54,776 nt of DNA from Morganella psychrotolerans (GTDB lineage: Bacteria; Pseudomonadota; Gammaproteobacteria; Enterobacterales; Enterobacteriaceae). Position numbers and translations under genes: made by a program. The stretch covers positions 1 through 54,776 of the forward strand of contig NZ_LZEW01000005.1 of assembly GCF_001676155.1 (NCBI RefSeq), written 5' to 3'. Position 1 is the first letter of the stretch. Every line of letters starts with the position of its first letter. This document shows, in pieces, positions 10,590 through 18,209 of this stretch. The notes below the pieces were generated by a model. It was given only the letters and a program-made list of their open reading frames with translations. It was not told the origin of the DNA and made no database searches.

Positions 10590-11075
10590 TCAGCCAATCA
10601 GGTTAGCTTTAACATCGTAGGTTGCTGCGATAGTACCAGATTTGTTACCATCAGCATTCTGAATTACATATTCCTGAGTCATCTTAGTGAAAGAGAATTT
10701 AACCACTTCACGAGGACGGCTTTCATCTTCAACAGAACCCTGCATCGCAACATCGGTAACGATAACATCAGTAAATTTGATGATCAGGTATTCCAGTGGG
10801 GTACCACCCGCTTTACGAACGGTAAATTGGATGTCTTTGATGTGTTTACCAGATAAGCAGTAGCTCAGCAGGTTTGGACTTGCACGGTCGGTGTAGTGAA
10901 CAAATGTGAAATCTTCCACAGTTGCTTTACCAGAACCACCACCTGAACCACTGTGCATGTTGGACTGCTGGTTAACACCCCAGCGCCATGACAGAACTTC
11001 AATTTCATCCTTGTGTGCGTGATCCAGTGCTTCACCGTCGATGCCTGCGATTCTTAAAAACATATCTTGAGCCAT
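10590..11075 (-). CDS. hcp: Hcp (TssD) tube protein
   Basis: Hcp hexamers stack into the inner tube that is fired by the sheath and also carry small effectors. The 161-residue product has the full family pattern: MAQDMFLRIAGIDGEALD at the start, a glycine-rich loop (HSGSGGGSGK), then VEDFTFVHYTDRASP and LEYLIIKFTDVIVTDV. A strong ribosome-binding site (AGAGGAAATAC) precedes the ATG. It is separated from tssC by about 170 bp and followed by a strong terminator, so it is probably expressed at a higher level than its neighbours. No C-terminal extension is present, so this is not a specialised fusion Hcp. Confidence 0.97.
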   Translation of the reverse strand: MAQDMFLRIAGIDGEALDHAHKDEIEVLSWRWGVNQQSNMHSGSGGGSGKATVEDFTFVHYTDRASPNLLSYCLSGKHIKDIQFTVRKAGGTPLEYLIIKFTDVIVTDVAMQGSVEDESRPREVVKFSFTKMTQEYVIQNADGNKSGTIAATYDVKANLIG

Positions 11076-11245
11076 CTGTATTTCCTCTTATTAATGCATT
11101 AATCAAATTAACTTTGATAGGTAATCACGCCCTGTGATTACCGCTTTTGTTGTGCCGGATATTGAATCTGATATCCTTATGAATCTCACCGGCAACTAAC
11201 TGCTATTCCCTTTGTGAAGCGAGAGAATTTTTCTTACCGATGCGG
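11076..11245. other. tssC-hcp spacer with two small inverted repeats
   Basis: This 170-bp gap holds two hairpins: GGTAATCAC/GTGATTACC at about 11121-11143 and GGATAT/ATATCC at about 11158-11177. Neither has a T tract on the minus strand. They may fold in the hcp leader RNA or mark an internal hcp promoter. No gene is visible. Confidence 0.4.
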
Positions 11246-12752
11246 TTACGCAGCACCTTTCAGTGATGGTAATTTCGCAACCATACGTAAAGATACAGTC
11301 AGACCTTCCAGCTGGAAGTGCGGACGCAGGAAGAATTTAGCCTGGTAGTAACCAGGGTTACCTTCAACATCTTCAACAACCACTTCAGCCGCAGCCAGCG
11401 GACGGCGTGCTTTCGTTTCCTGAGAAGAGTTAGCAGGATCCCCGTCAACGTAGTTCATCAGCCAGTCATTCAGCCATTTCTGCATATCATCACGCTCTTT
11501 GAACGAACCGATCTTGTCGCGGACGATACATTTCAGATAATGCGCGAAGCGGGAGCAGGCAAACATGTATGGCAGACGCGCAGACAGGTTGGCATTTGCA
11601 GTTGCATCCGGATCATAATATTCAGCCGGTTTTTGCAGAGACTGTGCGCCGATAAACGCTGCATAGTCTGTGTTTTTACGGTGAATTAACGGAATGAAAC
11701 CGTTTTTGGACAGTTCAGCTTCACGACGGTCAGAAATTGCGATCTCTGTAGGACATTTCATGTCCACGCCGCCATCATCACTCGGGAATGTATGGCAAGG
11801 CAGGTTCTCAACAACACCACCACTTTCCACACCGCGGATCAGGGTACACCAGCCGAACTGCTTGAATGAACGGTTGATATTGACAGCCATCGCGTATGCC
11901 GCGTTTGACCATGAATATTTGCTGTGATCTGCACCATCAGTGGTTTCTTCGAAATCGAATTCTTCAACCGGGTTGGTACGGATGCCGTATGGCAGGCGGG
12001 CCAGGAAGCGTGGCATTGCCAGACCGATATAACGGGCATCTTCAGACTGGCGCAGGGAGTTCCATGCTGCGTATTCCAGGTTCTGGGTAAAGATTTTAGT
12101 CAGGTCACGCGGGTTAGACAGTTCCTGCCATGAATCCATCTGCATGACAGAAGGAGATGCACCGGTAATGAACGGCACGTGTGCAGAGGCAGCAACTTTC
12201 GCGATTGAACCCAGCAGATCAACATCAGGCGGAGTATGATCAAAGAAGTAGTCAGCAACCAGGCAGCCATACGGCTCGCCACCTAACTGGCCATATTCTT
12301 CTTCATAAACCTGCTTGAACAGCGGGCTTTGATCCCATGCAACGCCTTTATAGCGCTTCATGTTACGACGCAGTTCATCTTTAGAGATGTCCATGAAACG
12401 TAATTTCAGTTTCTCGTCGGTTTCAGTATTGTTGACCAGATAATGCAGGCCGCGCCATGCGCTTTCCAACTGCTGGAATTCTTTATGGTGCAGGATCAGA
12501 TTGATCTGCTCTGACATTTTCAGGTCGATTTCGGCAATGATTGACTCGATATTTTTATACGCGTCATACGAAATCGTGATTGAGTTGGCTAATGCTTGTT
12601 CAGCCAGTGTTTTAACTGCGTTCTGTACCGCAGTTTTAGACTGTTCAGTCTTTGATTTAAACTCCTGTGCTAACAGTGAGCTGAAATCACTTTTTTCCTG
12701 AGTCTGCGTCGCTTTAGCGCCCGCATTTTTTCTGATTATTTTGAGCTAACAT
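11246..12752 (-). CDS. tssC: TssC (VipB) large sheath protein, 5' end interrupted by one homopolymer frameshift
   Basis: TssC pairs with TssB to form the contractile sheath. Most of the protein is open in one frame; the longest uninterrupted reading from an ATG starts at 12517, but coding sense continues upstream (QEKSDFSSLLAQEFKSKTEQ and ITISYDAYKNIESIIAEID). Removing one base from the T6 run at 12726-12731 joins this to an ATG at 12752, preceded by AGGGTGCC. This gives a start of MLAQNNQKNAGAKATQTQ and 501 residues, the usual TssC size. Recognisable TssC motifs include ESAWRGLHYLV, SLRQSEDARYIGLAMPRFL and the C-terminal AKFFLRPHFQLEGLTVSLR. It follows tssB by 21 nt. Confidence 0.93.
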
Positions 12753-12773
12753 ATTTCTGGCACCCTACAATTC

Positions 12774-13307
12774 TTAATCGTCCTGAGACGGATCTGCAAC
12801 TTTGTCTTCACGCTTTGGTGCAGACGCCAAGGTTTTCAGCAGTTCTTTATCCTGCAGAATTTGCATGATCAGACCTTCCGCTCCTGCTTTACCATCCATG
12901 TAAGTTTGCAGGTTAGTTAACTGAGTGCGTGCTTCAAGCAGCTCAGCCAGCGGTTCGATTTTGCGGGCGATTGCATCCGGTGCAAAATCATCCATGCTTT
13001 CAAACGTAATATCGACCATCAGCTGACCGTCACCGGTTAAGGTATTTGGTACAGCAAAAGCAACACGAGGCTTCATGCTCTTCATGCGGTCATCAAAATT
13101 ATCGATATCAATACTCAGGAATTTTCTGTCTGTAACAGGCGGAAGCGGTTCTAAAGGCTTACCAGATAAATCCGCTAATACGCCCATGACAAATGGCAAT
13201 TCAATTTTTTTCTCACTACCGTAAATCTCGACATCATATTCAATTTGCACGCGCGGAGCGCGGTTTCTTGCAATGAACTTCTGAGCACTACCGTTATTAA
13301 TTCGCAT
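12774..13307 (-). CDS. tssB: TssB (VipA) small sheath protein
   Basis: TssB is the small sheath subunit that interlocks with TssC. The 177-residue product begins with the family's basic N-terminus (SAQKFIARNRAPRVQIEYDV) and contains ELPFVMGVLADLSG and KFLSIDIDNFDDRMKSMKPR, both diagnostic. It is the first T6SS gene after the fimbrial cluster, so a promoter probably lies in the 200-bp gap upstream, beyond the fimbrial hairpin at 13467-13499. Confidence 0.97.
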   Translation of the reverse strand: MRINNGSAQKFIARNRAPRVQIEYDVEIYGSEKKIELPFVMGVLADLSGKPLEPLPPVTDRKFLSIDIDNFDDRMKSMKPRVAFAVPNTLTGDGQLMVDITFESMDDFAPDAIARKIEPLAELLEARTQLTNLQTYMDGKAGAEGLIMQILQDKELLKTLASAPKREDKVADPSQDD

Positions 13308-13466
13308 ACCGTGATTCTCTTATTTTGTTTAATTTGATTAGTAAGAATACTAATATTACTTCACTCAAATTAGCCGATTTCATTAGCCATAATAAACAGC
13401 TGACTTTTGATAGAAGGCGTATTTACATATTAAACGTTATTAACGCAGATATACTAAGATAAATCC

Positions 13467-13499
13467 GTTTGTTATGAACAAAATATATTCATAACAAAC
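13467..13499 (-). terminator. Hairpin after the fimbrial cluster
   Basis: Perfect 12-bp arms (GTTTGTTATGAA and TTCATAACAAAC) flank a nine-base loop, immediately after the stop of the minor fimbrial subunit. The T tract on the minus side is poor (GGATTTATC), so termination may be partial, allowing read-through into tssB. Confidence 0.5.
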
Positions 13500-13507
13500 T
13501 TTTAGGA

Positions 13508-14107
13508 TTATTTGTAATTTAAATCTATTATAGCTGAAGAACGAACCGTACCCGGCGTAACAACATTATTTCCTTCAGAAAAATAACTTACTGAGTAGTA
13601 ATGTGTAACTTTAACAGAGGTTGCCGGTATAATGTATTTTTGGAAACTTTGTTCATTATCAATGACCATCTGATCATTATCCTCTTCTTTACGAATACGG
13701 AGCTGAACTTTTTTGGCCGATAAATTATCATCTTCAGTTTTCAGATTACCGGTATTCGCATCAGCGTTACCACCTGAATTCCTGAGAATTAACTCAATAA
13801 CTGAATCTGCGGGACAATTATCCAGTGCTATCGAAAACCGGGTTTTACCCGCTTCTTTACCCGTTTCCTTTAAATTTAATACCGATATTTTTGGTAAATT
13901 AACAATGCCGTCTTTAGAACCACCATCCACACTTATTTTACATGTGGATTCTAAATACGTACCTGTGAATTCGACCGGAATCTGACAATTATTATCACAT
14001 ATTTTTTTATTTGCGGCATATGTAAATTTTCCTAAAACCGCCGTAAGTAAAACAATTAGTATTGATAAATATTTTACTTTGCTGAATTTAACAATATTTA
14101 AATACAT
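13508..14107 (-). CDS. Minor fimbrial subunit
   Basis: This 199-residue secreted protein has an N-terminal signal segment (YLSILIVLLTAVLG, cleavage probably after TYA). It also has the usual type 1 fimbrial subunit pattern: an early cysteine (ESTCKISVDGG), a second cysteine about 45 residues later (ALDNCPADS), and an alternating hydrophobic C-terminus ending SSAIIDLNYK for donor-strand exchange. Its start lies inside the end of the usher gene, a 10-nt overlap, and the ribosome-binding site GGAGG lies in the usher's last codons, so the two are translationally coupled. It is likely a tip, adaptor or terminator subunit of the pilus made from the gene at 17588. Confidence 0.85.
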   Translation of the reverse strand: MYLNIVKFSKVKYLSILIVLLTAVLGKFTYAANKKICDNNCQIPVEFTGTYLESTCKISVDGGSKDGIVNLPKISVLNLKETGKEAGKTRFSIALDNCPADSVIELILRNSGGNADANTGNLKTEDDNLSAKKVQLRIRKEEDNDQMVIDNEQSFQKYIIPATSVKVTHYYSVSYFSEGNNVVTPGTVRSSAIIDLNYK

Positions 14108-16689
14108 TTGACCTCCAGCTGAGTAATTCCATCCTGTGCAGATGCTATTTGTGATGCAACCGAAGCATCAGGATTAATATGACATTCTCCCACAGATGCT
14201 GATTTCACCTGAAGAGCACCGGAAGCGCCATCCCAGCCACGGATATATGCCATTCCTGCCTGGCCAATAATAGTCAGATATTCACCGTCACTGCCATGAA
14301 CATTCGTACCAATCGGCAGGAATTCACCGTTTTTATCTCTGACAATTAATACTACAGGCTTACCGGCAATTGTTTTTATCTTAATCTGTACCGCAGCACC
14401 GGAGCGTGGAACGACGGTGGATATATCATCCAGCACATCAACATCCGCTTCCATATTGCGGGTATTCAATGCGACCTGGTTTTCACGGTATGCGGTCAGA
14501 TTAGGCACGATTGCATACCCTCTGCTGTCAATTTTGGTTCCGTAACCGTTCAGGAACTTAGCGCCTTCAGCCCCGTCGGCCTGAACAATGGCAAATGCAG
14601 AGCCACCCAGTGACGGACCCAGTGTTACGCCACCTTCATGAGCCACAATACTGCCGTTTGCGGTCAGGGATAACTGACGGTTAGAACGACTGTCCATTGA
14701 TGCGGTTGAACCTAACGCAGCGACAGACGTGTTATAGCTGGCAGACGCTGTCAGGCTGTCAGCCTCACTACCGGAATCAAAGTTTGTTCTGCCCCCGAAA
14801 CTATAAGACAGTTCATTTTCTTCCCCCTGATAACCGGATACAGAAGACTGAAATCCTGTTTTACCATCAGCATTACGCACAGCAGACAGATATAAATTAC
14901 TAAACAACGGTTTTACACCATAAGACTGAGGCAACGGAATATTGACGTTCGCCATATAAGTATCGTCATAGGTGTCATACGCTGTTTTTGTTCGTTGATA
15001 CACCAGAGAATATGAAAAATATTTCATCATCTGGTTATAACCCAATGATACTTGTGTACCTGCCGGACGATCGCCCCAATAGTCAAAATAACTTGCAGCC
15101 ATATTTACAGCAGCACCATCCCAGATAGGTTGGTTCAGGTTAATTGAAAACTGATTTTTGGCGCGGGTTCCGATAGCGTAATAGTTATTTTTATATTCGT
15201 CAGGTCCCGGAGTGTAGTTATCTAACGCTTTAATACCACCGCGCTGATTCCAGTACATCGCATCACGGAAAGTGTAATACCCTTCTGTCGAATAGCGGTA
15301 AGTGGAGAGCATCAGGTTTGTATTTGTGGCGTTGAATAATTTACTGTAGTTAATACGGAAACTGTCCCCGGACTTAATAGCATCGCCGAAGTCACTGCGG
15401 GCATGAGTCATATCAAGGGAAATACCACCAAGCGGTGTATTCAGGGCATTACCAATCACGACTGCATGATATTTTTCGGCTAACTGAAAACCCGTGTAAA
15501 CAGATAAAAAGTTATTTATACCGTAGGCATATTCACCCTGCGCAATTTTAGGTGAACCATCAGTACCGGATTCATTTAATACACCAAGTTGTATGGCATA
15601 TGATGAAACACCCGGATACATCATCATTGGTGGTGCAGAGAAAACGACGTCCTGTAATTTTTCCCGGCCATCAGCTTCAATGATAACCATCTGAATGTTA
15701 CCGGAGTAAGATAGCGCACCAAAATCAGATAATTCAAACGGTCCCGGCGTTACCGTCGTTTCATATATTGTATGCCCGCCCTGTTTTAAAATAACGCGTG
15801 CGTTACTTTCCGCAATACCTGATATAACCGGCTTGTAGCTGCTAAGTGAATCAGGCAACATCTGCATATCGGAATTCAGTATCGCCCCGCGCAGATTATA
15901 AGACTCAAAAACCCGGCTGCTGGTATAAACATCCCCCAACGTCAAACGACTTTTCAGCGGTGTAATATCAGTTTCCGCATAGGTCATTACATTTTTGGTT
16001 TTATTTTCACCGTTTGATGTCCAGGATGAGTTACTGCGGTTACGAAACCGCCACTCTCCGATGTTCAGCCCCAGAGTCCAGTTCAGGTTGGCACTATAAT
16101 CAGTATCGGACTCTCCGTCAGTCTTGGAACGGTTGGCGTAGGCATTCACATTATAATCAATAAACATGGTCGTGACCCCTGCATCCCACCGGGAAGGATC
16201 AACATACCCCTCGGATCCTTTAGGCATATTTGCCTGGGGGAGCGTCAGAACCAATTCAAGATCAGCCGTATTATAATACGCTTTCCCATACGCAACATAA
16301 TGCGTTATCGGGTAACACTCAGCCGCCCCCGCTGCGGTATTTTCAGCAGACCCCTTAAGCCGTGCATCGGTGATAATACCTAACTCACTAATTTGTGAAG
16401 CCGAAAAACAGGCCTGTGCCTGCTTTCCGCCGGATTCCGCTTTAAATGAGATACTCTGCTTCCCTCTGTCTATCTCATTAGCAAGTACTGTGACGGTATA
16501 AATACCTTCAGGTACCGGATTTCCATATGCGTATTCAGCGAGATCGACACTCATCCCCTGAATAAAGCCTGCGTTATAATTAACACCTGCATTATCCACA
16601 GCGCTTTCCGGTGATGAGTTACCTGTTTCTCCAAAAACAACAACGGGAAAAAATAGTAAACTCATGACTATTTTTTGCTTACTAATCAT
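14098..16689 (-). CDS. Fimbrial outer-membrane usher (FimD/PapC family)
   Basis: Ushers are outer-membrane beta-barrels that assemble pilins. The 863-residue length matches the family. A signal peptide (MSLLFFPVVVFG) leads into the N-terminal domain (AGVNYNAGFIQGMSVDLAEYAYGNPVPEG). The barrel follows, with typical strands such as DVYTSSRVFESYNLRGA and a plug region near GTVTPG/FELSDFG. The C-terminal domain ends with ITQLEVKCI and carries the conserved cysteine pair (GECHINPDAS and KCI). It lies 55 nt after the chaperone gene and overlaps the minor subunit gene. Both neighbours on the far sides of the cluster are T6SS genes. Confidence 0.95.
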   Translation of the reverse strand: MISKQKIVMSLLFFPVVVFGETGNSSPESAVDNAGVNYNAGFIQGMSVDLAEYAYGNPVPEGIYTVTVLANEIDRGKQSISFKAESGGKQAQACFSASQISELGIITDARLKGSAENTAAGAAECYPITHYVAYGKAYYNTADLELVLTLPQANMPKGSEGYVDPSRWDAGVTTMFIDYNVNAYANRSKTDGESDTDYSANLNWTLGLNIGEWRFRNRSNSSWTSNGENKTKNVMTYAETDITPLKSRLTLGDVYTSSRVFESYNLRGAILNSDMQMLPDSLSSYKPVISGIAESNARVILKQGGHTIYETTVTPGPFELSDFGALSYSGNIQMVIIEADGREKLQDVVFSAPPMMMYPGVSSYAIQLGVLNESGTDGSPKIAQGEYAYGINNFLSVYTGFQLAEKYHAVVIGNALNTPLGGISLDMTHARSDFGDAIKSGDSFRINYSKLFNATNTNLMLSTYRYSTEGYYTFRDAMYWNQRGGIKALDNYTPGPDEYKNNYYAIGTRAKNQFSINLNQPIWDGAAVNMAASYFDYWGDRPAGTQVSLGYNQMMKYFSYSLVYQRTKTAYDTYDDTYMANVNIPLPQSYGVKPLFSNLYLSAVRNADGKTGFQSSVSGYQGEENELSYSFGGRTNFDSGSEADSLTASASYNTSVAALGSTASMDSRSNRQLSLTANGSIVAHEGGVTLGPSLGGSAFAIVQADGAEGAKFLNGYGTKIDSRGYAIVPNLTAYRENQVALNTRNMEADVDVLDDISTVVPRSGAAVQIKIKTIAGKPVVLIVRDKNGEFLPIGTNVHGSDGEYLTIIGQAGMAYIRGWDGASGALQVKSASVGECHINPDASVASQIASAQDGITQLEVKCI

Positions 16690-16744
16690 GCAATACCCCT
16701 CTGTACGCAGTCACAATCCATGAATAACTGCGAAATAAATCCAT

Positions 16745-17512
16745 TTATTTTGCTTTTACAGCGGTGAACCCGGGTCCGGTACCTTTAATTAATTTGATAT
16801 CAGTTGGTGAGCCATAGTCATTAAGAATGCTGCAATTAATTTCAGAAACTGTGCCGGATAGCGCTGAAGCGCCATAAAACTCTACTGATGAACCGGGTGC
16901 TACCATATCAGCTGTATCTGAATTTACTTTAACGACTGTTCCCCCGACATTCACCATCATTTCTGAAAAATTGGCGTAATAAGGAGTCGGATTCGTTACT
17001 TTAATTCCGGTTCCTTTTTGAGGATTATTTACCTGCTCTAACACAAGCTTATCTGCCTGCTCAATAACATTAGATTTTAATAAAGCGGCAGGACGGTAAA
17101 ATAATTTAATGCGTGTTTTAAACGCAATATCCAGACGGGGACCTTCAGCGCCGGGATTCTCGGGCGGAATTTCCAGAAGATTAAAATAAAATATCGATTC
17201 TTTATCCTGTGGCAATACCATTCCATTATAAATCAACCGGATACTTTGGCCTTTATTCGGTTCAATACGACTGACCGGCGGCGTTACAACGAATGGGATA
17301 TCTTTATTGTTGATATCATTAATTTTGATACCATCATCTACCCAAACCTGAACCAATGCAGGGGCTGTCATGCTCTTGTTATTTAATCTGACAACCTGAT
17401 CTTTATTGTCTCCGATAAATATAATCCGGGTTCCTGTAATAGTAACCGAACTCATTGCAGTACTGCTCACCAGCAGAAACAGTAAAACCGATTTCATTAA
17501 ATTTAAAAACAT
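16745..17512 (-). CDS. Periplasmic fimbrial chaperone (PapD family)
   Basis: This 255-residue periplasmic chaperone caps pilin subunits by donor-strand complementation. It has a signal peptide (SVLLFLLVSSTAMS) and then two Ig-like domains. Family signatures are the G1 strand region (PFVVTPPVSRIEPNKGQSIRLIYNG) and the stretch FYFNLLEIPP. The basic residue of RIKLFYRPAAL marks the subunit-anchoring site. It follows the major pilin, separated by a strong hairpin at 17542-17565 that should keep chaperone and usher levels below that of pilin. Confidence 0.95.
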   Translation of the reverse strand: MFLNLMKSVLLFLLVSSTAMSSVTITGTRIIFIGDNKDQVVRLNNKSMTAPALVQVWVDDGIKINDINNKDIPFVVTPPVSRIEPNKGQSIRLIYNGMVLPQDKESIFYFNLLEIPPENPGAEGPRLDIAFKTRIKLFYRPAALLKSNVIEQADKLVLEQVNNPQKGTGIKVTNPTPYYANFSEMMVNVGGTVVKVNSDTADMVAPGSSVEFYGASALSGTVSEINCSILNDYGSPTDIKLIKGTGPGFTAVKAK

Positions 17513-17541
17513 AATTTATCCGTTATTCCGTTAACTAAAAT

Positions 17542-17565
17542 ATAGAGCTACAGATGTAGCTCTAT
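17542..17565 (-). terminator. Attenuating hairpin between major pilin and chaperone
   Basis: Eleven-base arms (ATAGAGCTACA and TGTAGCTCTAT) around a two-base loop are followed on the minus strand by ATTTTAG. Placement between the pilin and chaperone genes is the usual way to obtain excess pilin. Confidence 0.7.
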
Positions 17566-17587
17566 GATATATAGCTAGTGAATATTA

Positions 17588-18145
17588 TTATTTATAAGCT
17601 AAAGTATACATTGTTGTTGCTGTAACAGGACCCGGGGTAGTAGCACCAACCGCGTAGTAACCACCTTCATAGGCTAATACCGCTTTCTTGTCAGCAGTCT
17701 TGAAATACTGGCCTGTACCACCAATTTGAATCATATCATCATCTTTAGTTGCACCGACTTTGTTACGGATAGCAATCCGGACGTTCTGAGAACCGGTAGC
17801 ACTTTGATTCAGCAGGAAACCGGTAGTCTGGTCAACAGAACCAAATCCATTACCTTCGAAGTGTGCAGCAACTTCTTTAACGGTATCAGAACATTTTTCC
17901 ACCTTAATGGTGAAACGAGTCCAACCACCTTTATCGCCGGCTTTACCGATGATATTAGTAGACAGTTTTGGTAAAGTAACAGTTTGATTTTCATCACCTG
18001 CAACAATACTACAAGTCTCATCAGTTAATTCACCAATGAATTTAACAGTACCTCTTTCAACAGCGGTAGCATCTGCTGCCGCAAATGCGTTAGAACCAGC
18101 AAACAGTGCACCTGTTACTAATAATGCTAACTTAATTTTGTTCAT
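17588..18145 (-). CDS. Major fimbrial subunit (type 1 pilin family)
   Basis: This 185-residue pilin has a textbook signal peptide (KLALLVTGALFAGSNAFA) and the two family cysteines (ELTDETCSIVAGDENQTV and TIKVEKCSDTVKEV). It closes with TTMYTLAYK, ending in the penultimate tyrosine typical of chaperone-usher pilins. AAGGATATAGAT precedes the ATG. It is the first fimbrial gene after clpV, with only 64 bp between them, so it may be read from the clpV promoter or from a short promoter in that gap. Confidence 0.95.
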   Translation of the reverse strand: MNKIKLALLVTGALFAGSNAFAAADATAVERGTVKFIGELTDETCSIVAGDENQTVTLPKLSTNIIGKAGDKGGWTRFTIKVEKCSDTVKEVAAHFEGNGFGSVDQTTGFLLNQSATGSQNVRIAIRNKVGATKDDDMIQIGGTGQYFKTADKKAVLAYEGGYYAVGATTPGPVTATTMYTLAYK

Positions 18146-18209
18146 ATCTATATCCTTAATATATGATTAACTCACTTCATTGCTTTTATGTAAAACGGAA
18201 TACCTGACA

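Noticed and set aside
12726-12731. Programmed slippage in tssC
   Set aside because: A6 is a weak slippage site, TssC is needed in high amounts, and many other homopolymers in the window show the same one-base surplus.
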